64,000 nucleotides of DNA from Thermohalobaculum sediminis (GCF_023487995.1 NZ_JAMFKN010000002.1:186001-250000); one strand, 5' to 3'. Positions 26,321 to 36,204 are shown, numbered from the stretch's first letter. The notes: a model not told the origin generated them from the letters alone. A program made the numbers and translations.

Positions 26321-27349
26321 TCACTCCGCTGCGGCCTGCTCCAGCGCCTCGCGGATGCGGTTCTGGAACCATGCCACGCCCTGCTCGTGGCGCGGGCTCA
26401 GCGGGCCGGGGGCATAGCCGCCGGTCTCGTAGTTCTTCTGCGTCTCGATGCAGATGCCGAAATCCTCCTCGACCACGGCGATGTTGCGCGCAATCGTGTC
26501 GGCGCGGGCCTCGGCGGCAGCACCCGAGGTGTCGGCGAAATAGAAGTGATAGATCAGTTCCGTCCGCCCGGGCCCCAGGGGGTTGATGCGGCTCGTGTTC
26601 ATACCGCCCCCGAACAGCGAGAGCGTCCAGTTCGGCCACATCCACAGCCACTTGCCCTTGTAGAACAACCCCTCGCGCGGCGGCGCGGTCATGCGCACGA
26701 GGTTGTCGCGGGCCACCGTCTCGAAGGCCTCGAAGTCGATGGCCTGGAAGAAGCCCGGATGGATCCCGGGGATGTGGTAGCCCTCGACGAAATTGTCCGT
26801 ATAGGTTTTCCAGTTGGCGTCGAACACCAGACGCCGCTCGGCGACCGGGTGAAATGTTTCGATCGGCTCGTCGGCGATCTCGGGGACCAGCGCGCCAAGC
26901 TGCTCGGCCAGCGGCTGCACGGGGCGGATGGCGACGAAGGCGAGACCGCGCCAGAGCTCGACCGACAAGGGCTCGAGCGGCCAGTCGGCCATGTCGAACC
27001 CCTCGGCCCGGCCCTCGCGGTCGCCGAACCATGGGGCGCGGATCAGCGCGCCGGAGAGGTCGTAGACCCAGTTGTGATACTGGCAGCGGATCATGCGGCA
27101 GTGCCCCGTGCCTTCCTCCAGCAGCCGCGCGCCGCGGTGGCGGCAGACGTTGCGAAATGCGCGCAAGCCCCCGTCGTGATCGCGGATGGCCAGCACCTTC
27201 GCCCCCGCGATCTCGGTGGCGATGTAGCCGCCGGGCTCGGCCAAAGGCGCCGCGGGCCCGATCATCTGCCAGCTGGACCAGAAGATGCGTGCACGCTCGG
27301 CGGCGAAGGTCGCGGGATCGGTGTAGAGGCGGGGGTCGAGATTGCGCAT
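26321..27349 (-). CDS. Rieske-type monooxygenase, CntA/choline monooxygenase-like alpha subunit
   Basis: A 342-residue Rieske non-haem iron oxygenase. The 2Fe-2S site fits C-x-H-x17-C-x2-H (from Cys69, CRHRG, to CQYH) and the mononuclear iron site is seen in NFVEGYHIPGIHP. The bridging residue before the iron histidines is Glu rather than the usual Asp, a feature of enzymes acting on quaternary ammonium compounds such as carnitine or glycine betaine. The ATG at 27349 has GGAGGG seven bases upstream. No reductase gene is adjacent. The substrate class is inferred. Confidence 0.85.
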   Translation of the reverse strand: MRNLDPRLYTDPATFAAERARIFWSSWQMIGPAAPLAEPGGYIATEIAGAKVLAIRDHDGGLRAFRNVCRHRGARLLEEGTGHCRMIRCQYHNWVYDLSGALIRAPWFGDREGRAEGFDMADWPLEPLSVELWRGLAFVAIRPVQPLAEQLGALVPEIADEPIETFHPVAERRLVFDANWKTYTDNFVEGYHIPGIHPGFFQAIDFEAFETVARDNLVRMTAPPREGLFYKGKWLWMWPNWTLSLFGGGMNTSRINPLGPGRTELIYHFYFADTSGAAAEARADTIARNIAVVEEDFGICIETQKNYETGGYAPGPLSPRHEQGVAWFQNRIREALEQAAAE

Positions 27350-27444
27350 GAAATGCCCTCCGTTGCCGGGCTCCACGATAGGAGCGGGCGACGGCCGCAC
27401 GCAATCCGGGGCGTGCCCGCGGCGGCGCGCGCCGCGGGTTGGGC

Positions 27445-28683
27445 TCAGAGGCCGAGCGCGGCGGCCGTCTCGTCGTCGACCACGCCGCTCACCGGCAGCC
27501 CCTCGTCGCGCTGGAAGCGGCGCAGCGCCTGGTCGGTGCCGCGGCCGAAGATGCCGTCCACCGTGCCGACATCATAGCCGTAGTAGACCAGCGCCTCCTG
27601 CACCTCGCGCACTGCCGGGCCGCGCATGAGGGGCGAGGCGAGCCGCAACATGCCCTGCGCGGCGGCCGGGGCGGGCTCGTCCTCGCTGGACGAGACGATC
27701 TCGTAGACCCGCTGGTCGCGATACATCGCCGGGCGGTAGAGCACCCCGTCGCAGATGTAGAGATCCTCGCCATCCACTCGCACCCGCTCGCACGGATCGT
27801 CGTCTGGAAGGTTAATCACATAGGCGAGCGTGGCGCCTGCGACCGCGGCGGTGAAGTACCAGCCCCAGCGCGGATACCAGAAGTACGGCCCCCAGATCGA
27901 ATTGGGCGGCCGGTAGTAGGGCGGGCGGTAGTAGGGCGGACGCCACCCGGGCGGGCGCCAGTAGGGCGGGCGGTAATAGGGCGGGCGCCAGCCGGGCGGC
28001 CGGTTGCCGGGCCGCCAGTTCGGCGGACGGCCTGGGCGGTTGCCCCAGTCCGGGCGATCGGGGCGGCCGGGGCGGTTCCCGGCACCCGGACGATCCGGGC
28101 GGCTCGGCCGGTTCCCGGTTCCGGGCCGGTTCGGACGATTCCCCGCGTCGGGGCGATCCGGGCGGCCGGGGCGAAGGCCCTCGCCGGGCAATTCGGGACG
28201 GCCGGGGCGGTTCCCGGAATCGGGACGATCCGGCCTGCCGGGCCGGTTCGGACGATCGCCCATGCTCGGGCGATCCGGACGGTTCGGGCGGTTCCCGGCG
28301 TCGGGGCGCCCGGGCCGGTTCGGCCGGTCCCCCGCACCGGGGCGGGAGGGCCGCGTCCCTGCATCGGGCCGGTTCGGCCGCGCGCCTGCGCCGGGCCGGC
28401 TTGGACGCGCGCCACCGGCGCTGGGGCGCGGACGGCCGCTGCTGGCCTCCGGCCGGAGGCGTCCGCCCCCGGACGCGCCGGGCCGTGGACGCTGCCCGCC
28501 GCCCATGCTGGGCCGCGACTTGGCGCCACCGGCGCGGTGGCCGCCGCCACCCGCCTTCATGCCGCCGCCCACGCGGCCCTTGGCCTGGGCCTCTCCCGCG
28601 GGCTGGTCGAGGCGGACCATGCCCTCGGGCGAGAACAGGACCGCGGCCATGGCGACGGTGAGGGACAGAAGGATCTTTCTCAT
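27445..28683 (-). CDS. Secreted peptidoglycan-binding protein with long Pro/Arg/Gly/Asn repeat region
   Basis: A 412-residue exported protein. After a signal peptide (MRKILLSLTVAMAAVLF...) comes a low-complexity stretch (about 45-285) of repeated GNRPNRPG/DRPNRPGRPD units that shifts to PPYYRPPYWRPP, then a hydrophobic segment (about 295-312), a small cysteine-containing region and a C-terminal peptidoglycan-binding domain (about 352-412; VQEALVYYGYDVGTVDGIFG). It starts 13 bases after the DUF2092 gene, so they form an operon. The basic, proline-rich arm probably spans the periplasm or binds anionic polymer; that is inference. Confidence 0.85.
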   Translation of the reverse strand: MRKILLSLTVAMAAVLFSPEGMVRLDQPAGEAQAKGRVGGGMKAGGGGHRAGGAKSRPSMGGGQRPRPGASGGGRLRPEASSGRPRPSAGGARPSRPGAGARPNRPDAGTRPSRPGAGDRPNRPGRPDAGNRPNRPDRPSMGDRPNRPGRPDRPDSGNRPGRPELPGEGLRPGRPDRPDAGNRPNRPGTGNRPSRPDRPGAGNRPGRPDRPDWGNRPGRPPNWRPGNRPPGWRPPYYRPPYWRPPGWRPPYYRPPYYRPPNSIWGPYFWYPRWGWYFTAAVAGATLAYVINLPDDDPCERVRVDGEDLYICDGVLYRPAMYRDQRVYEIVSSSEDEPAPAAAQGMLRLASPLMRGPAVREVQEALVYYGYDVGTVDGIFGRGTDQALRRFQRDEGLPVSGVVDDETAAALGL

Positions 28684-28696
28684 GATCCGGCCGCCC

Positions 28697-29548
28697 TCAG
28701 TTCTTCGCCGCGTCAGCAGCGCCCGGCACGGCCGCGGGCGGATTGGCGGGATCCGCCCCGGCCTTCGGCGCCGCCGGACTTGCACCCGCTTCGGCGTCGC
28801 CCCGCACGCGTGCCTTCAGGTCCGGAAAGGTAATCCGCTCGTCGTCGGGCGCCGGCGTGAAGGTAAAGGCGCCCTCCGCCGGTTCGGGCTCGAACTCCCA
28901 GTTGGTCAGATAGGCGCGGTATTGCGGCCAGCCCTGCTCGTAGGGATCGGTGCCGACGATCGCGACCGGCACCGGCTGGGCCGGGTCGGTCGAGATCCAG
29001 ATCTGCCAGTCCTCGTCGTAGTCCGAGAAGGCGAGGTGGTGCACCTCGCGCCCCGCGATCCGGGTGATCCCGAGATAGGCGGCGCCGTCGAGCCCCTCGG
29101 TCTGCGACTGCGCGAGATCCCGGGTCATGAGCCCGTAGAGCGGCAGCTCGCTGGCGGCCTCGGCGCGCATCGCCTCGACCAGCGCCTCGAAGCTGCCGTC
29201 GAACGGCCCGGTGGCATAGAAGCCCTCATCCGGCGCCGCGACGGTCACCGCCGCGCCGTCGAAGAAGTATTCGCGCACGCCGTCATCATCCTCGACGTAG
29301 GAATAGAACCCCTTGTCGCGCACCAGCAGGTTGGTGCCCGAGCGCATGTAGGTCAGCTTCTCGCGGCCGTCCCGGACCTCGTCGTAGCTGACGAACCAGT
29401 TGAACGACATCGCCGGGCGGCTGGCGAGGAACTCGGCCGACGCGCGGGCGAGCTCGATCGCCTCGGCATCGAGCACGGGCCCCTCGGCGGCGGCGGGGAC
29501 GGACGGAAGGAGCAGCATCGCGGCTGCCACAGCATGCAGGAATCGCAA
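28697..29548 (-). CDS. Exported DUF2092-family protein
   Basis: A 283-residue secreted protein with signal peptide (MRFLHAVAAAMLLLPSVPAAA) and the DUF2092 fold, which resembles LolA/LolB-type lipoprotein carriers: DDDGVREYFFDGAAVTVAAP and DEDWQIWISTDP are typical strands. A proline/alanine-rich tail follows. The start is a TTG at 29548 with AAGGGGG upstream; no in-frame ATG gives a full signal peptide. It is the first gene of an operon with the peptidoglycan-binding protein, so both probably act on the cell envelope. Confidence 0.8.
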   Translation of the reverse strand: MRFLHAVAAAMLLLPSVPAAAEGPVLDAEAIELARASAEFLASRPAMSFNWFVSYDEVRDGREKLTYMRSGTNLLVRDKGFYSYVEDDDGVREYFFDGAAVTVAAPDEGFYATGPFDGSFEALVEAMRAEAASELPLYGLMTRDLAQSQTEGLDGAAYLGITRIAGREVHHLAFSDYDEDWQIWISTDPAQPVPVAIVGTDPYEQGWPQYRAYLTNWEFEPEPAEGAFTFTPAPDDERITFPDLKARVRGDAEAGASPAAPKAGADPANPPAAVPGAADAAKN

Positions 29549-29695
29549 GGTGTCACCCCCTTCTGACGTCGGGCATCTCTGACAGCGTAGCCGGAAACCG
29601 GGATCTTGGGAGTCGCCAATTGTCGTGGACCCTGCGCGCAGCGCGGCGGTGCAGGACGCTTGCCAAAGCGCGGGCGCTGTGCTTGGTCGCGCGCC

Positions 29696-30340
29696 ATGAC
29701 CGCGCAGCTCGACTACCACACGATCCGCGAGATCTTCCGCCGCTTCCGGGCCGAGCGCCCCGAGCCGAAGGGCGAGCTCGAGCATGTCAACGCCTACACC
29801 CTGCTGGTCGCCGTCGCGCTGAGCGCGCAGGCGACCGACAAGGGCGTGAACAAGGCCACCCGGGCGCTCTTCGCCATCGCCGACACGCCGCAGAAGATGC
29901 TGGCGCTGGGCGAGGACGGGCTGGTCGAGCACATCCACACCATCGGGCTCTACCGCAACAAGGCGAAGAACGTGATCCGCCTCAGCCGCATCCTGGTGGA
30001 CGATTTCGGCGGCGAGGTCCCGTCCTCGCGCGCGGCGCTCGCCTCGCTGCCCGGCGTGGGGCGCAAGACCGCGAACGTCGTGCTGAACATGTGGTGGCGC
30101 CAGCCCGCGATGGCGGTGGACACGCATGTGTTCCGCGTCGCCAACCGCACCGGCATCGCGCCCGGGAAGGACGTCCTCGCCGTCGAGCGCGCGCTCGAGG
30201 ACAACGTGCCCGCCGAATTTGCGCTGCACGCCCATCACTGGCTGATCCTGCACGGGCGCTACACCTGCACCGCGCGCAAGCCCGCCTGCGGGACCTGCGT
30301 GATCCGCGACCTCTGCCCCTACGAGGACAAGACCGCATGA
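29696..30340 (+). CDS. nth: Endonuclease III (DNA glycosylase/AP lyase)
   Basis: A 214-residue base-excision repair enzyme removing oxidised pyrimidines. The helix-hairpin-helix LPGVGRKTANVVL holds catalytic Lys124, Asp142 is in VDTHVFRVANR, and the C-terminal iron-sulfur cluster motif is complete (four cysteines in CTARKPACGTCVIRDLC). The stop overlaps the start of the adenosine kinase gene by four bases (ATGA), so the two are coupled. No strong ribosome site is seen before the ATG. Confidence 0.95.
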   Translation: MTAQLDYHTIREIFRRFRAERPEPKGELEHVNAYTLLVAVALSAQATDKGVNKATRALFAIADTPQKMLALGEDGLVEHIHTIGLYRNKAKNVIRLSRILVDDFGGEVPSSRAALASLPGVGRKTANVVLNMWWRQPAMAVDTHVFRVANRTGIAPGKDVLAVERALEDNVPAEFALHAHHWLILHGRYTCTARKPACGTCVIRDLCPYEDKTA

Positions 30341-31329
30341 CCGAACGTCTCGACATCGTCGGAATCGGCAACGCCATCGTCGACGTGATCGCCCCGGTGG
30401 ACGACGCCTTCCTTGCCGCCAACGGCGTGACCAAGGGCGTGATGACCCTGATTGACCGCCCTCGCGCGGCCGAGCTCTACGCCGCGATGCCCCCGGCGCG
30501 CGAGGTCTCGGGCGGCTCGGGCGCCAACACCATCGCGGGCGCGGCGGCGCTGGGCTGCCGCGCGGGCTTCATCGGCAAGGTGAAGGGCGACCAGCTGGGC
30601 CGCATCTTCGCCCACGACATCCGCGCGGCGGGGGTGAACTATGCCGGCCCCGTGGTGAACGGCGAGGCCGCCGAGGAGACGGCGCGCTCGCTGATCCTGG
30701 TCAGCCCCGACGGCGAGCGGTCGATGAACACATATCTCGGCATCTCGACGACGCTGCATGCCGCCGACATCGACGAGGCGATGCTGGAGCGCGCCGACTG
30801 GCTCTATCTCGAGGGATACCTGTTCGACACGCCCGAGGCGAAGGCGGCCTATGCCCGCGCCATCGCCGCCGTCCGCCGCGGCGGCGGCAAGGTGGCGCTG
30901 ACCTGCTCGGACCCGTTCTGCATCGACCGCCACCGCGCCGATTTCCGCCGGCTGATCGCCGAGGAGGTGGACCTGCTGTTCGCCAACCGCGACGAGGCAC
31001 TGTCGCTGATCGAGACCGACAGCCTCGAGATCGCATTGGGCGTGCTGTCGCGCGAGGTCGCGATCGCCGCCGTCACGCTGTCGGGCGACGGCGCGGTGAT
31101 CGTACGGGGCAAGTCCCGCACCGCTGTGCCGGCGCAGGGCGTCGATGTCGTCGACACGACCGGCGCGGGCGACCTGTTCGCTTCGGGCTTCATGGCGGGG
31201 CTGATCCGCGGCCATGACGACCGCAAGGCCGCCCATATGGGCTGCATCGCCGCGGGCGAGATCATTAGCCATTACGGCGCGCGGCCCGAGACGGACCTCG
31301 CCGAACTGATGGCGCGCAACAACCTCTGA
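30337..31329 (+). CDS. Adenosine kinase-like PfkB-family sugar kinase
   Basis: A 330-residue ribokinase-fold kinase. GGSGANTIAGAAALG (substrate lid), and DTTGAGDLFASGF with the catalytic Asp (signature 2) are both present; the length and the N-terminal DIVGIGNAIVDVIAP match alphaproteobacterial proteins annotated as adenosine kinases. It is translationally coupled to nth (ATGA). Phosphorylation of adenosine to AMP is the likely reaction, but other nucleosides or sugars are possible. Confidence 0.9.
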   Translation: MTERLDIVGIGNAIVDVIAPVDDAFLAANGVTKGVMTLIDRPRAAELYAAMPPAREVSGGSGANTIAGAAALGCRAGFIGKVKGDQLGRIFAHDIRAAGVNYAGPVVNGEAAEETARSLILVSPDGERSMNTYLGISTTLHAADIDEAMLERADWLYLEGYLFDTPEAKAAYARAIAAVRRGGGKVALTCSDPFCIDRHRADFRRLIAEEVDLLFANRDEALSLIETDSLEIALGVLSREVAIAAVTLSGDGAVIVRGKSRTAVPAQGVDVVDTTGAGDLFASGFMAGLIRGHDDRKAAHMGCIAAGEIISHYGARPETDLAELMARNNL

Positions 31330-31558
31330 CCCTCGTGCGCCGCGCGTCGGCGGGTCGGCCGGCGCCAGACGGCGCAGGCGCTCCGGCACGTCGCGCCCGA
31401 TCGACGGGACGAGCGGCAGAGCGGTCGCGGCCCGGAGAGCGGACGCGCGCGCTCTGCCCTGTGCCCGCAGGCAGTTGTCCAGCCGGGCGGGGGCAGGGCA
31501 TGATCGCGGGCATGGCCGCGAGAGGTCACGCGCGCCGCCGAGGCAGGGAGCATCGCCG

Positions 31559-31726
31559 ATGGAACTCGGACTTCTCGGGCTGATCCAGCTCGCCCTCGTC
31601 ATCTACGCCGTGCTGAAGATCGCGGGCTCGGCCGCCGGCACGGGCGTGAAGGTGGTCTGGATACTGGTGGTGATCGTCTTCCCGCTGATCGGCTTCATCG
31701 TCTGGCTGATCTTCGGACCGCGCTAG
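31559..31726 (+). CDS. Small PLDc_N-type membrane protein
   Basis: A 55-residue protein made of two hydrophobic helices (LGLIQLALVIYAVLKIAG and VVWILVVIVFPLIGFIVWLI) ending FGPR. This is the phospholipase-D N-terminal (PLDc_N) membrane module found alone in many small bacterial proteins. AGGGAG lies eight bases before the ATG. It follows the adenosine kinase gene after 229 bases in which I see no gene. Function unknown; similar proteins are thought to be stress or envelope related. Confidence 0.8.
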   Translation: MELGLLGLIQLALVIYAVLKIAGSAAGTGVKVVWILVVIVFPLIGFIVWLIFGPR

Positions 31727-32297
31727 GCGTTCGGTCTCGGCATCTGGTGGATTGGATCGAGGCTGGATCGACCCGTTTCCGGCGTGTCGCTTTTGCAGAT
31801 GCAATCATCGGGAGGGCCGCCCCCTCACCGTCTCGAGCCGGCGCCTTGCGTTGCACGCATCGGCGACATGCCGGCGGGGCCGTTCGTGGCGCGAGCGCCT
31901 GACGATCGCGGGGTGGTGGTGCGGCCGATGCGTTCGGGACGGCCGCTGGTCCCGGGATGACTGGGCGTGGTCCGGCGATGCCCGATGCCCGTTGCCGGGG
32001 CAGACGGGCCGAACATATGGCTGCACAGCCGGGCCGTGGGACCGTTCCTGCGGGACGGCAGGTCACCGATCGAGGTGCCGCACACATGGGGTAGCGGTCG
32101 GTTGACGCGACCATGTCGCAAGGCGCGCGCCCTTCGGCGCCAGGGCCTGCAAGGCTCGCAATCTCGCCGAGGGCACGCGGTGCCACATCGAGGCCGGGCG
32201 CCACCTTGCCACCTGCCACGACAAGCACGCCTCAGGCGTGCCCGCCGCGGCACATATCGTCGACGCATTCACCCACAGCCTCACGCGCCTTCGGAAC
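31727..32297. other. 570-bp spacer without a recognisable gene
   Basis: Short frames are open on both strands here but none has a family signature, a good ribosome site or the codon bias of the neighbours, and the stretch is slightly less GC-rich. It contains imperfect direct repeats (GGATCGAGGCT/GGATCGACC) near 31756. It may be a decayed gene; I cannot identify what it was. Confidence 0.5.
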
Positions 32298-34949
32298 CTA
32301 GCCCTCGGGGCGCCAGTCGGCCATGCCGAGGCCGCGCCCGCCCAGCCGCTCGAAGGCGCGGGCGCGGCAGGTCAGGACCAGGATCTGGAGGTCGCGCGCC
32401 TGGCGGTGGAGCACGTCGAACATCCGCTCGATGCGCGCGTCGTCCGAATAGACCAGCGCGTCGTCGAGGATGACGGGCACAGGCTGGCCGCCCTTGGCCA
32501 GCAGCCGCGCGAAGGCAAGCCGCGTCAGCACCGCCAGCTGCTCGCGGGTGCCGCCGCTGAGCGCCGCGACCTCCTCGTCCTGCCCGTCTCGCGCCAGCGT
32601 GCCGGGCAGCAGGGTGGCATCGTCGAAGCTCACCGCCGCCTCGTCCAGCAGCATCGCGAGCAGCGGCCTCAGCTCGGCCATGACGGGGCCGAAATACTGC
32701 TCGCGCGCCTCGGCCCGGGCCTCGTCGAGCGCCCGCCCGAGCCGGGTGAGCGCGGCAACCTCGGCCTCGAAATGCCCAAGGCGCCCCCGCGCGGCGGAGA
32801 GGCGGCCCACGGTCTCCTCGTGGCGCTCCTCGATGCCTTCCTCGGCCCGTGCCGTGATCCGGCCGGTGAGACCCGCGATCTCGCGCTCCAGCATTTCGGC
32901 CTCCTCCCGCGCCCGCGACAGCGCCGAGGCCGCTCGGGCCGCCGCCGCCTCGGCGCTCGCGAGGTCGGGCGCATCGGCGCGCAGCGCCTCGACCGCCGCG
33001 CGGGCGGAGGCCAGAGCCTCGGCCGTCTGCGTCGCGTCGGCGGCCAGCGCGGCAAGGCGCGCGGGCCGCTCGTCGGCCGGGCCGAGCGTGGCGTCGAGCG
33101 CCGCCAGCGCCTCCTCCGCGCGGGCAAGCTCGTGGGCGGCGGCCATGTCCGCCTCCTTCGCGGTATCATGGCGGCTCCGGGCTGACTCGCGCGCGGAACG
33201 TGCGGCGCGCAGCGCTGCCTCGGCCTCGGCCAGGGCCGCCTCCGCCTGCTCGGGGTCCGGCGACGGCGCGTCGGCCTCGCCGGCGCGTGCGGCGAGGCGT
33301 TCCAACTCGCCGATCGCAAGCCGCAGCGCGTCGAGGCCTTCGGGCGCGAGCGCGTCGAGTTCGGCCCTTGCGCCGCCCGCGGCACTCAGCGCGTCGGCCG
33401 CGCGGGCCGCGCGGGCACGCAGCTCGGCAAGGCTCGCGGCGCCCACACGCCCGAGCATCGCCTGCCGCTCGGCCTCGGCCGCGGCGAGGGCGGCGTCGGC
33501 GTCCTCGGCCCCGGCGGCGTGGCCCGGCGTCAGCGTGAGCCGGCCGATGCCGTCGAGCTCGATCGTCGCCGTCCCGGACAGCGCGTGGACCGCGCCCGCC
33601 ACGAGCGGCGCGCCGTCGATGCGCACCCGCCCCTCGGCGCCCGGCAGGTAGGTGGCGGCGAGATGGACCGCCGCGGCGGCGCGCGCCGCCTCGAGCCCCG
33701 CGATCCGGCGCTCGAGCGCGTCGAGCGAAGTGAAGGCGCTTTCCGGCACGCTCAGGCCGCGGGCCTCGGCCGCCGCCTCCTCGCCGCGCCGGCGCGCAGC
33801 CTCGGCGCGTTCGAGCCGCGTGCGCAGCTCGGCCAGCCGGGCCTGCGCCTCGGCGGCACGTGCGGCGCGGCGGGCGTCGTCCAGCCTGGCGCGCGCGGCG
33901 GCCGCCGCCTCCTCGGCCACGCGCAAGGCGGCGGCGGCCTCGGCATCCGCAGCCGCGGCGGCGGCACGCGTGATCGCCGTCTCGGCCCGGCGGGTCTCGG
34001 CCTCGCGCAACGTCGCCGAAAGGGCCGTCGCGCGGGTCGCGGCGCGCTCGAACTCGGCGGCTGACACGGATGCCGCGCGGGCGCGCTCGGCGGCCAGCGT
34101 CTCGGCGCTCTCGGCGGCGCGCAGGCGCTCGGCATGGGCGCGCGCGGCCTCGAACGCCCGCGCCGTGGTCCGCGCCGCCGCTTCGCGCGCCGCTCGCGCC
34201 TCGGCATCGTCGAGCGCGGCGAGGCGGGTCCGGGCGTGGCGCCGGTCTTCGAGGTCGCGCCGCAAGGTTGCGATGTCGTCTCCGAGCCGCTTCTCCTCGG
34301 CGGTCAGCCGCTCGACCTCGGCGATCGCCTCGGCCCAGGGGCCGCCTGCCCTCGGTCGGCCCGTCGCTGTTGCAAGCTCGGTCAGCGCCGCGGCGCACCG
34401 CTCGGCCGCGCGGATCATGCGCCGCCCGCCGGTCAGGGCCTCGACCTCGCCCCCCGCGACCGAAGCCAGCACATCCTGCCTCGCGCGCCGCTCCTCGGCC
34501 CGCTCGGCGTTCGTGCCGCCGCCCATCGCGGTCACGCCCTGCCGCACCCACAGGAGCCCCGCGGGCGCCGCGGCGCCACCCGACACGAGGCCCGAGATGA
34601 ACGCCTCGGCCTCGTCGGCCTGTGCGATCAGGCGGCCTGACGCGAGGTCAGTGACACGGGCGAAGGCGCCGCGGGAGAACTGCTTGCTCACGCGGAAGCT
34701 CGACGGCCCGAGGTCGATCTCGGCCTCGACCAGGGGGCTGCCGCCGCTATAAGGGCGCAGGTCGCGGACCGCCTGCGCGGTCGAGCCATGAGCCGCGAAG
34801 AACAGCGCGTGCAGCGCGTCGAAGGCGGTCGACTTGCCCGCCTCGTTGGGCGCGGCCAGCACGTTCACGCCGTCGGCGATCCCCTCGATCGCGACGCCAC
34901 GCCCGGCGAAGCGGCGGACGTTCCAGAGGCGGAGCGCCCGCAGCCTCAT
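32298..34949 (-). CDS. SbcC/YhaN-like AAA ATPase of the DNA repair SMC class
   Basis: An 883-residue SMC/Rad50-type ATPase. The N-terminal half-domain has the Walker A loop APNEAGKST (about residues 33-41); the middle (about 190-740) is an alanine/glutamate/arginine-rich coiled coil interrupted by a beta-rich insert (about 405-480); the C-terminal half has the ABC signature LSGGTREQ and Walker B VPVILDDALVYSDD. It overlaps the nuclease gene before it by four bases (ATGA), a standard nuclease/ATPase pair analogous to SbcD-SbcC or YhaO-YhaN. No zinc-hook CxxC is seen, which favours the YhaN branch. Confidence 0.92.
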   Translation of the reverse strand: MRLRALRLWNVRRFAGRGVAIEGIADGVNVLAAPNEAGKSTAFDALHALFFAAHGSTAQAVRDLRPYSGGSPLVEAEIDLGPSSFRVSKQFSRGAFARVTDLASGRLIAQADEAEAFISGLVSGGAAAPAGLLWVRQGVTAMGGGTNAERAEERRARQDVLASVAGGEVEALTGGRRMIRAAERCAAALTELATATGRPRAGGPWAEAIAEVERLTAEEKRLGDDIATLRRDLEDRRHARTRLAALDDAEARAAREAAARTTARAFEAARAHAERLRAAESAETLAAERARAASVSAAEFERAATRATALSATLREAETRRAETAITRAAAAAADAEAAAALRVAEEAAAAARARLDDARRAARAAEAQARLAELRTRLERAEAARRRGEEAAAEARGLSVPESAFTSLDALERRIAGLEAARAAAAVHLAATYLPGAEGRVRIDGAPLVAGAVHALSGTATIELDGIGRLTLTPGHAAGAEDADAALAAAEAERQAMLGRVGAASLAELRARAARAADALSAAGGARAELDALAPEGLDALRLAIGELERLAARAGEADAPSPDPEQAEAALAEAEAALRAARSARESARSRHDTAKEADMAAAHELARAEEALAALDATLGPADERPARLAALAADATQTAEALASARAAVEALRADAPDLASAEAAAARAASALSRAREEAEMLEREIAGLTGRITARAEEGIEERHEETVGRLSAARGRLGHFEAEVAALTRLGRALDEARAEAREQYFGPVMAELRPLLAMLLDEAAVSFDDATLLPGTLARDGQDEEVAALSGGTREQLAVLTRLAFARLLAKGGQPVPVILDDALVYSDDARIERMFDVLHRQARDLQILVLTCRARAFERLGGRGLGMADWRPEG

Positions 34950-36070
34950 GCGTCCTCAGCCACGAAGGCGTAGAGGCGCGCAAGCGCCGCGCGGGCCGCC
35001 GCGCGCTCGGCTGGCGGGCGCGCGGGGTCGGCTGCCTCGGCCATCAGGACATCGGCGGCACGGCGCAGCGCGCCTTCCCGGTCGATCGCGTCCAGATCGG
35101 CCGCCTCGGGCTCGAGAGCGAGGCCGGCGCCGCGGAACTCGAGGAAGGCGAAATCCGGCGCCGCCTCGGCCACCGCCGCGGCCAGCGCGCTCTGTCCCGC
35201 CAGCCGCACCCGCCCCGTCGCCTCGACGCGCAGCAGCGTCCGGCCGCGGCGGCCGACATCGGGCAGCGCGGCGCCGAGGCGGGCCGCCGGGTCCTCGCCC
35301 GGCAGAAGGCCGATCGCGAGCCTTGTCCAGTCGAAGCTGCCGGTGTCGACCGGGTCGACCTCGGGCGCCGCACCTGGCCCCGCAACCGAAACCGCCAGCG
35401 CCCGGCCCGGCGCGTCATGCTTGAAGCGGTCGGGCTCGGGCGTGCCGCTGTACCAGGTTCGCGCGTCCAGCCTGACCTGCCCGTGCCAGTCGCCGAGCGC
35501 GAGATAGTCGAGCCCCGCCCGCGCCGCGCGGTCCGGGGCGATCACGTCCTCGGCCCCCTCCTCGCCGAAGCTCTGCACCGCGCCGTGCGCGAGCCCGAGC
35601 CGGATCGCCCCCTCGGGCGTCGCGGCGTCGTCCATCCAGGCGGTGAGGTCGCGCCCTGGCCGCCGCGTCGTGCAGGGCGCGGGCATCAGCACGACGCCCG
35701 GCGCCAGCTCGATCGGCTCGGGCCGCTGCGCCAGGCGCACATTGGGCGGCGCGCGCCGCGCCGCCTCGGCCCACAGCTCGTCCGCCGCCAGCGCGTCATG
35801 GTTCCCCGGCAGCAGCACCCAGTCGAGCCCGGGGTCCGCCGCCATTTGGGTCAGGGCCTGCCGCAGCGTGGCGGGCGTCGGCGTGCCGGTGTCGAACACG
35901 TCGCCCGCGACCAGGATGGTGCCCGCCCCCGCCGCCCGCGCGGCTTCGGCCAGCCGCGCCAGCGCGCCCTGCCGCGCCGCCGTGAGCTGGCCGCGCAGCT
36001 CCTCGGGCATCTGGCCGAAGCGCTTGCCGAGGTGCAGGTCCGAGCTGTGCAGGAAACGGAACATCGTCAT
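34946..36070 (-). CDS. SbcD/YhaO-like DNA repair nuclease (metallophosphoesterase)
   Basis: A 374-residue calcineurin-like phosphoesterase of the Mre11/SbcD group. Metal-binding motifs are in order: SSDLHLG (about 9-15), GDVFDTGTP (about 56-64), LLPGNHDAL (about 86-94), GLAHGAVQ and LALGDWHGQ. The rest forms a capping and ATPase-binding region. It is the first gene of a two-gene operon with the SMC-like ATPase. A second ATG at 36064 gives a form shorter by two residues; neither has a clear ribosome site. Confidence 0.93.
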   Translation of the reverse strand: MTMFRFLHSSDLHLGKRFGQMPEELRGQLTAARQGALARLAEAARAAGAGTILVAGDVFDTGTPTPATLRQALTQMAADPGLDWVLLPGNHDALAADELWAEAARRAPPNVRLAQRPEPIELAPGVVLMPAPCTTRRPGRDLTAWMDDAATPEGAIRLGLAHGAVQSFGEEGAEDVIAPDRAARAGLDYLALGDWHGQVRLDARTWYSGTPEPDRFKHDAPGRALAVSVAGPGAAPEVDPVDTGSFDWTRLAIGLLPGEDPAARLGAALPDVGRRGRTLLRVEATGRVRLAGQSALAAAVAEAAPDFAFLEFRGAGLALEPEAADLDAIDREGALRRAADVLMAEAADPARPPAERAAARAALARLYAFVAEDA

Positions 36071-36204
36071 CCGGTTTGTGCCGCGGAGGCCGACTTAAGC
36101 GCGAAAGCCGCAGCGCTTCAAGCCGCCGGTCGCGCGCCGGCGCGATTGACACCCGCGGCGCGGCAGGGCTTGGTTATTGCGTCGCAGCATCCGAGGTGGG
36201 GCGC

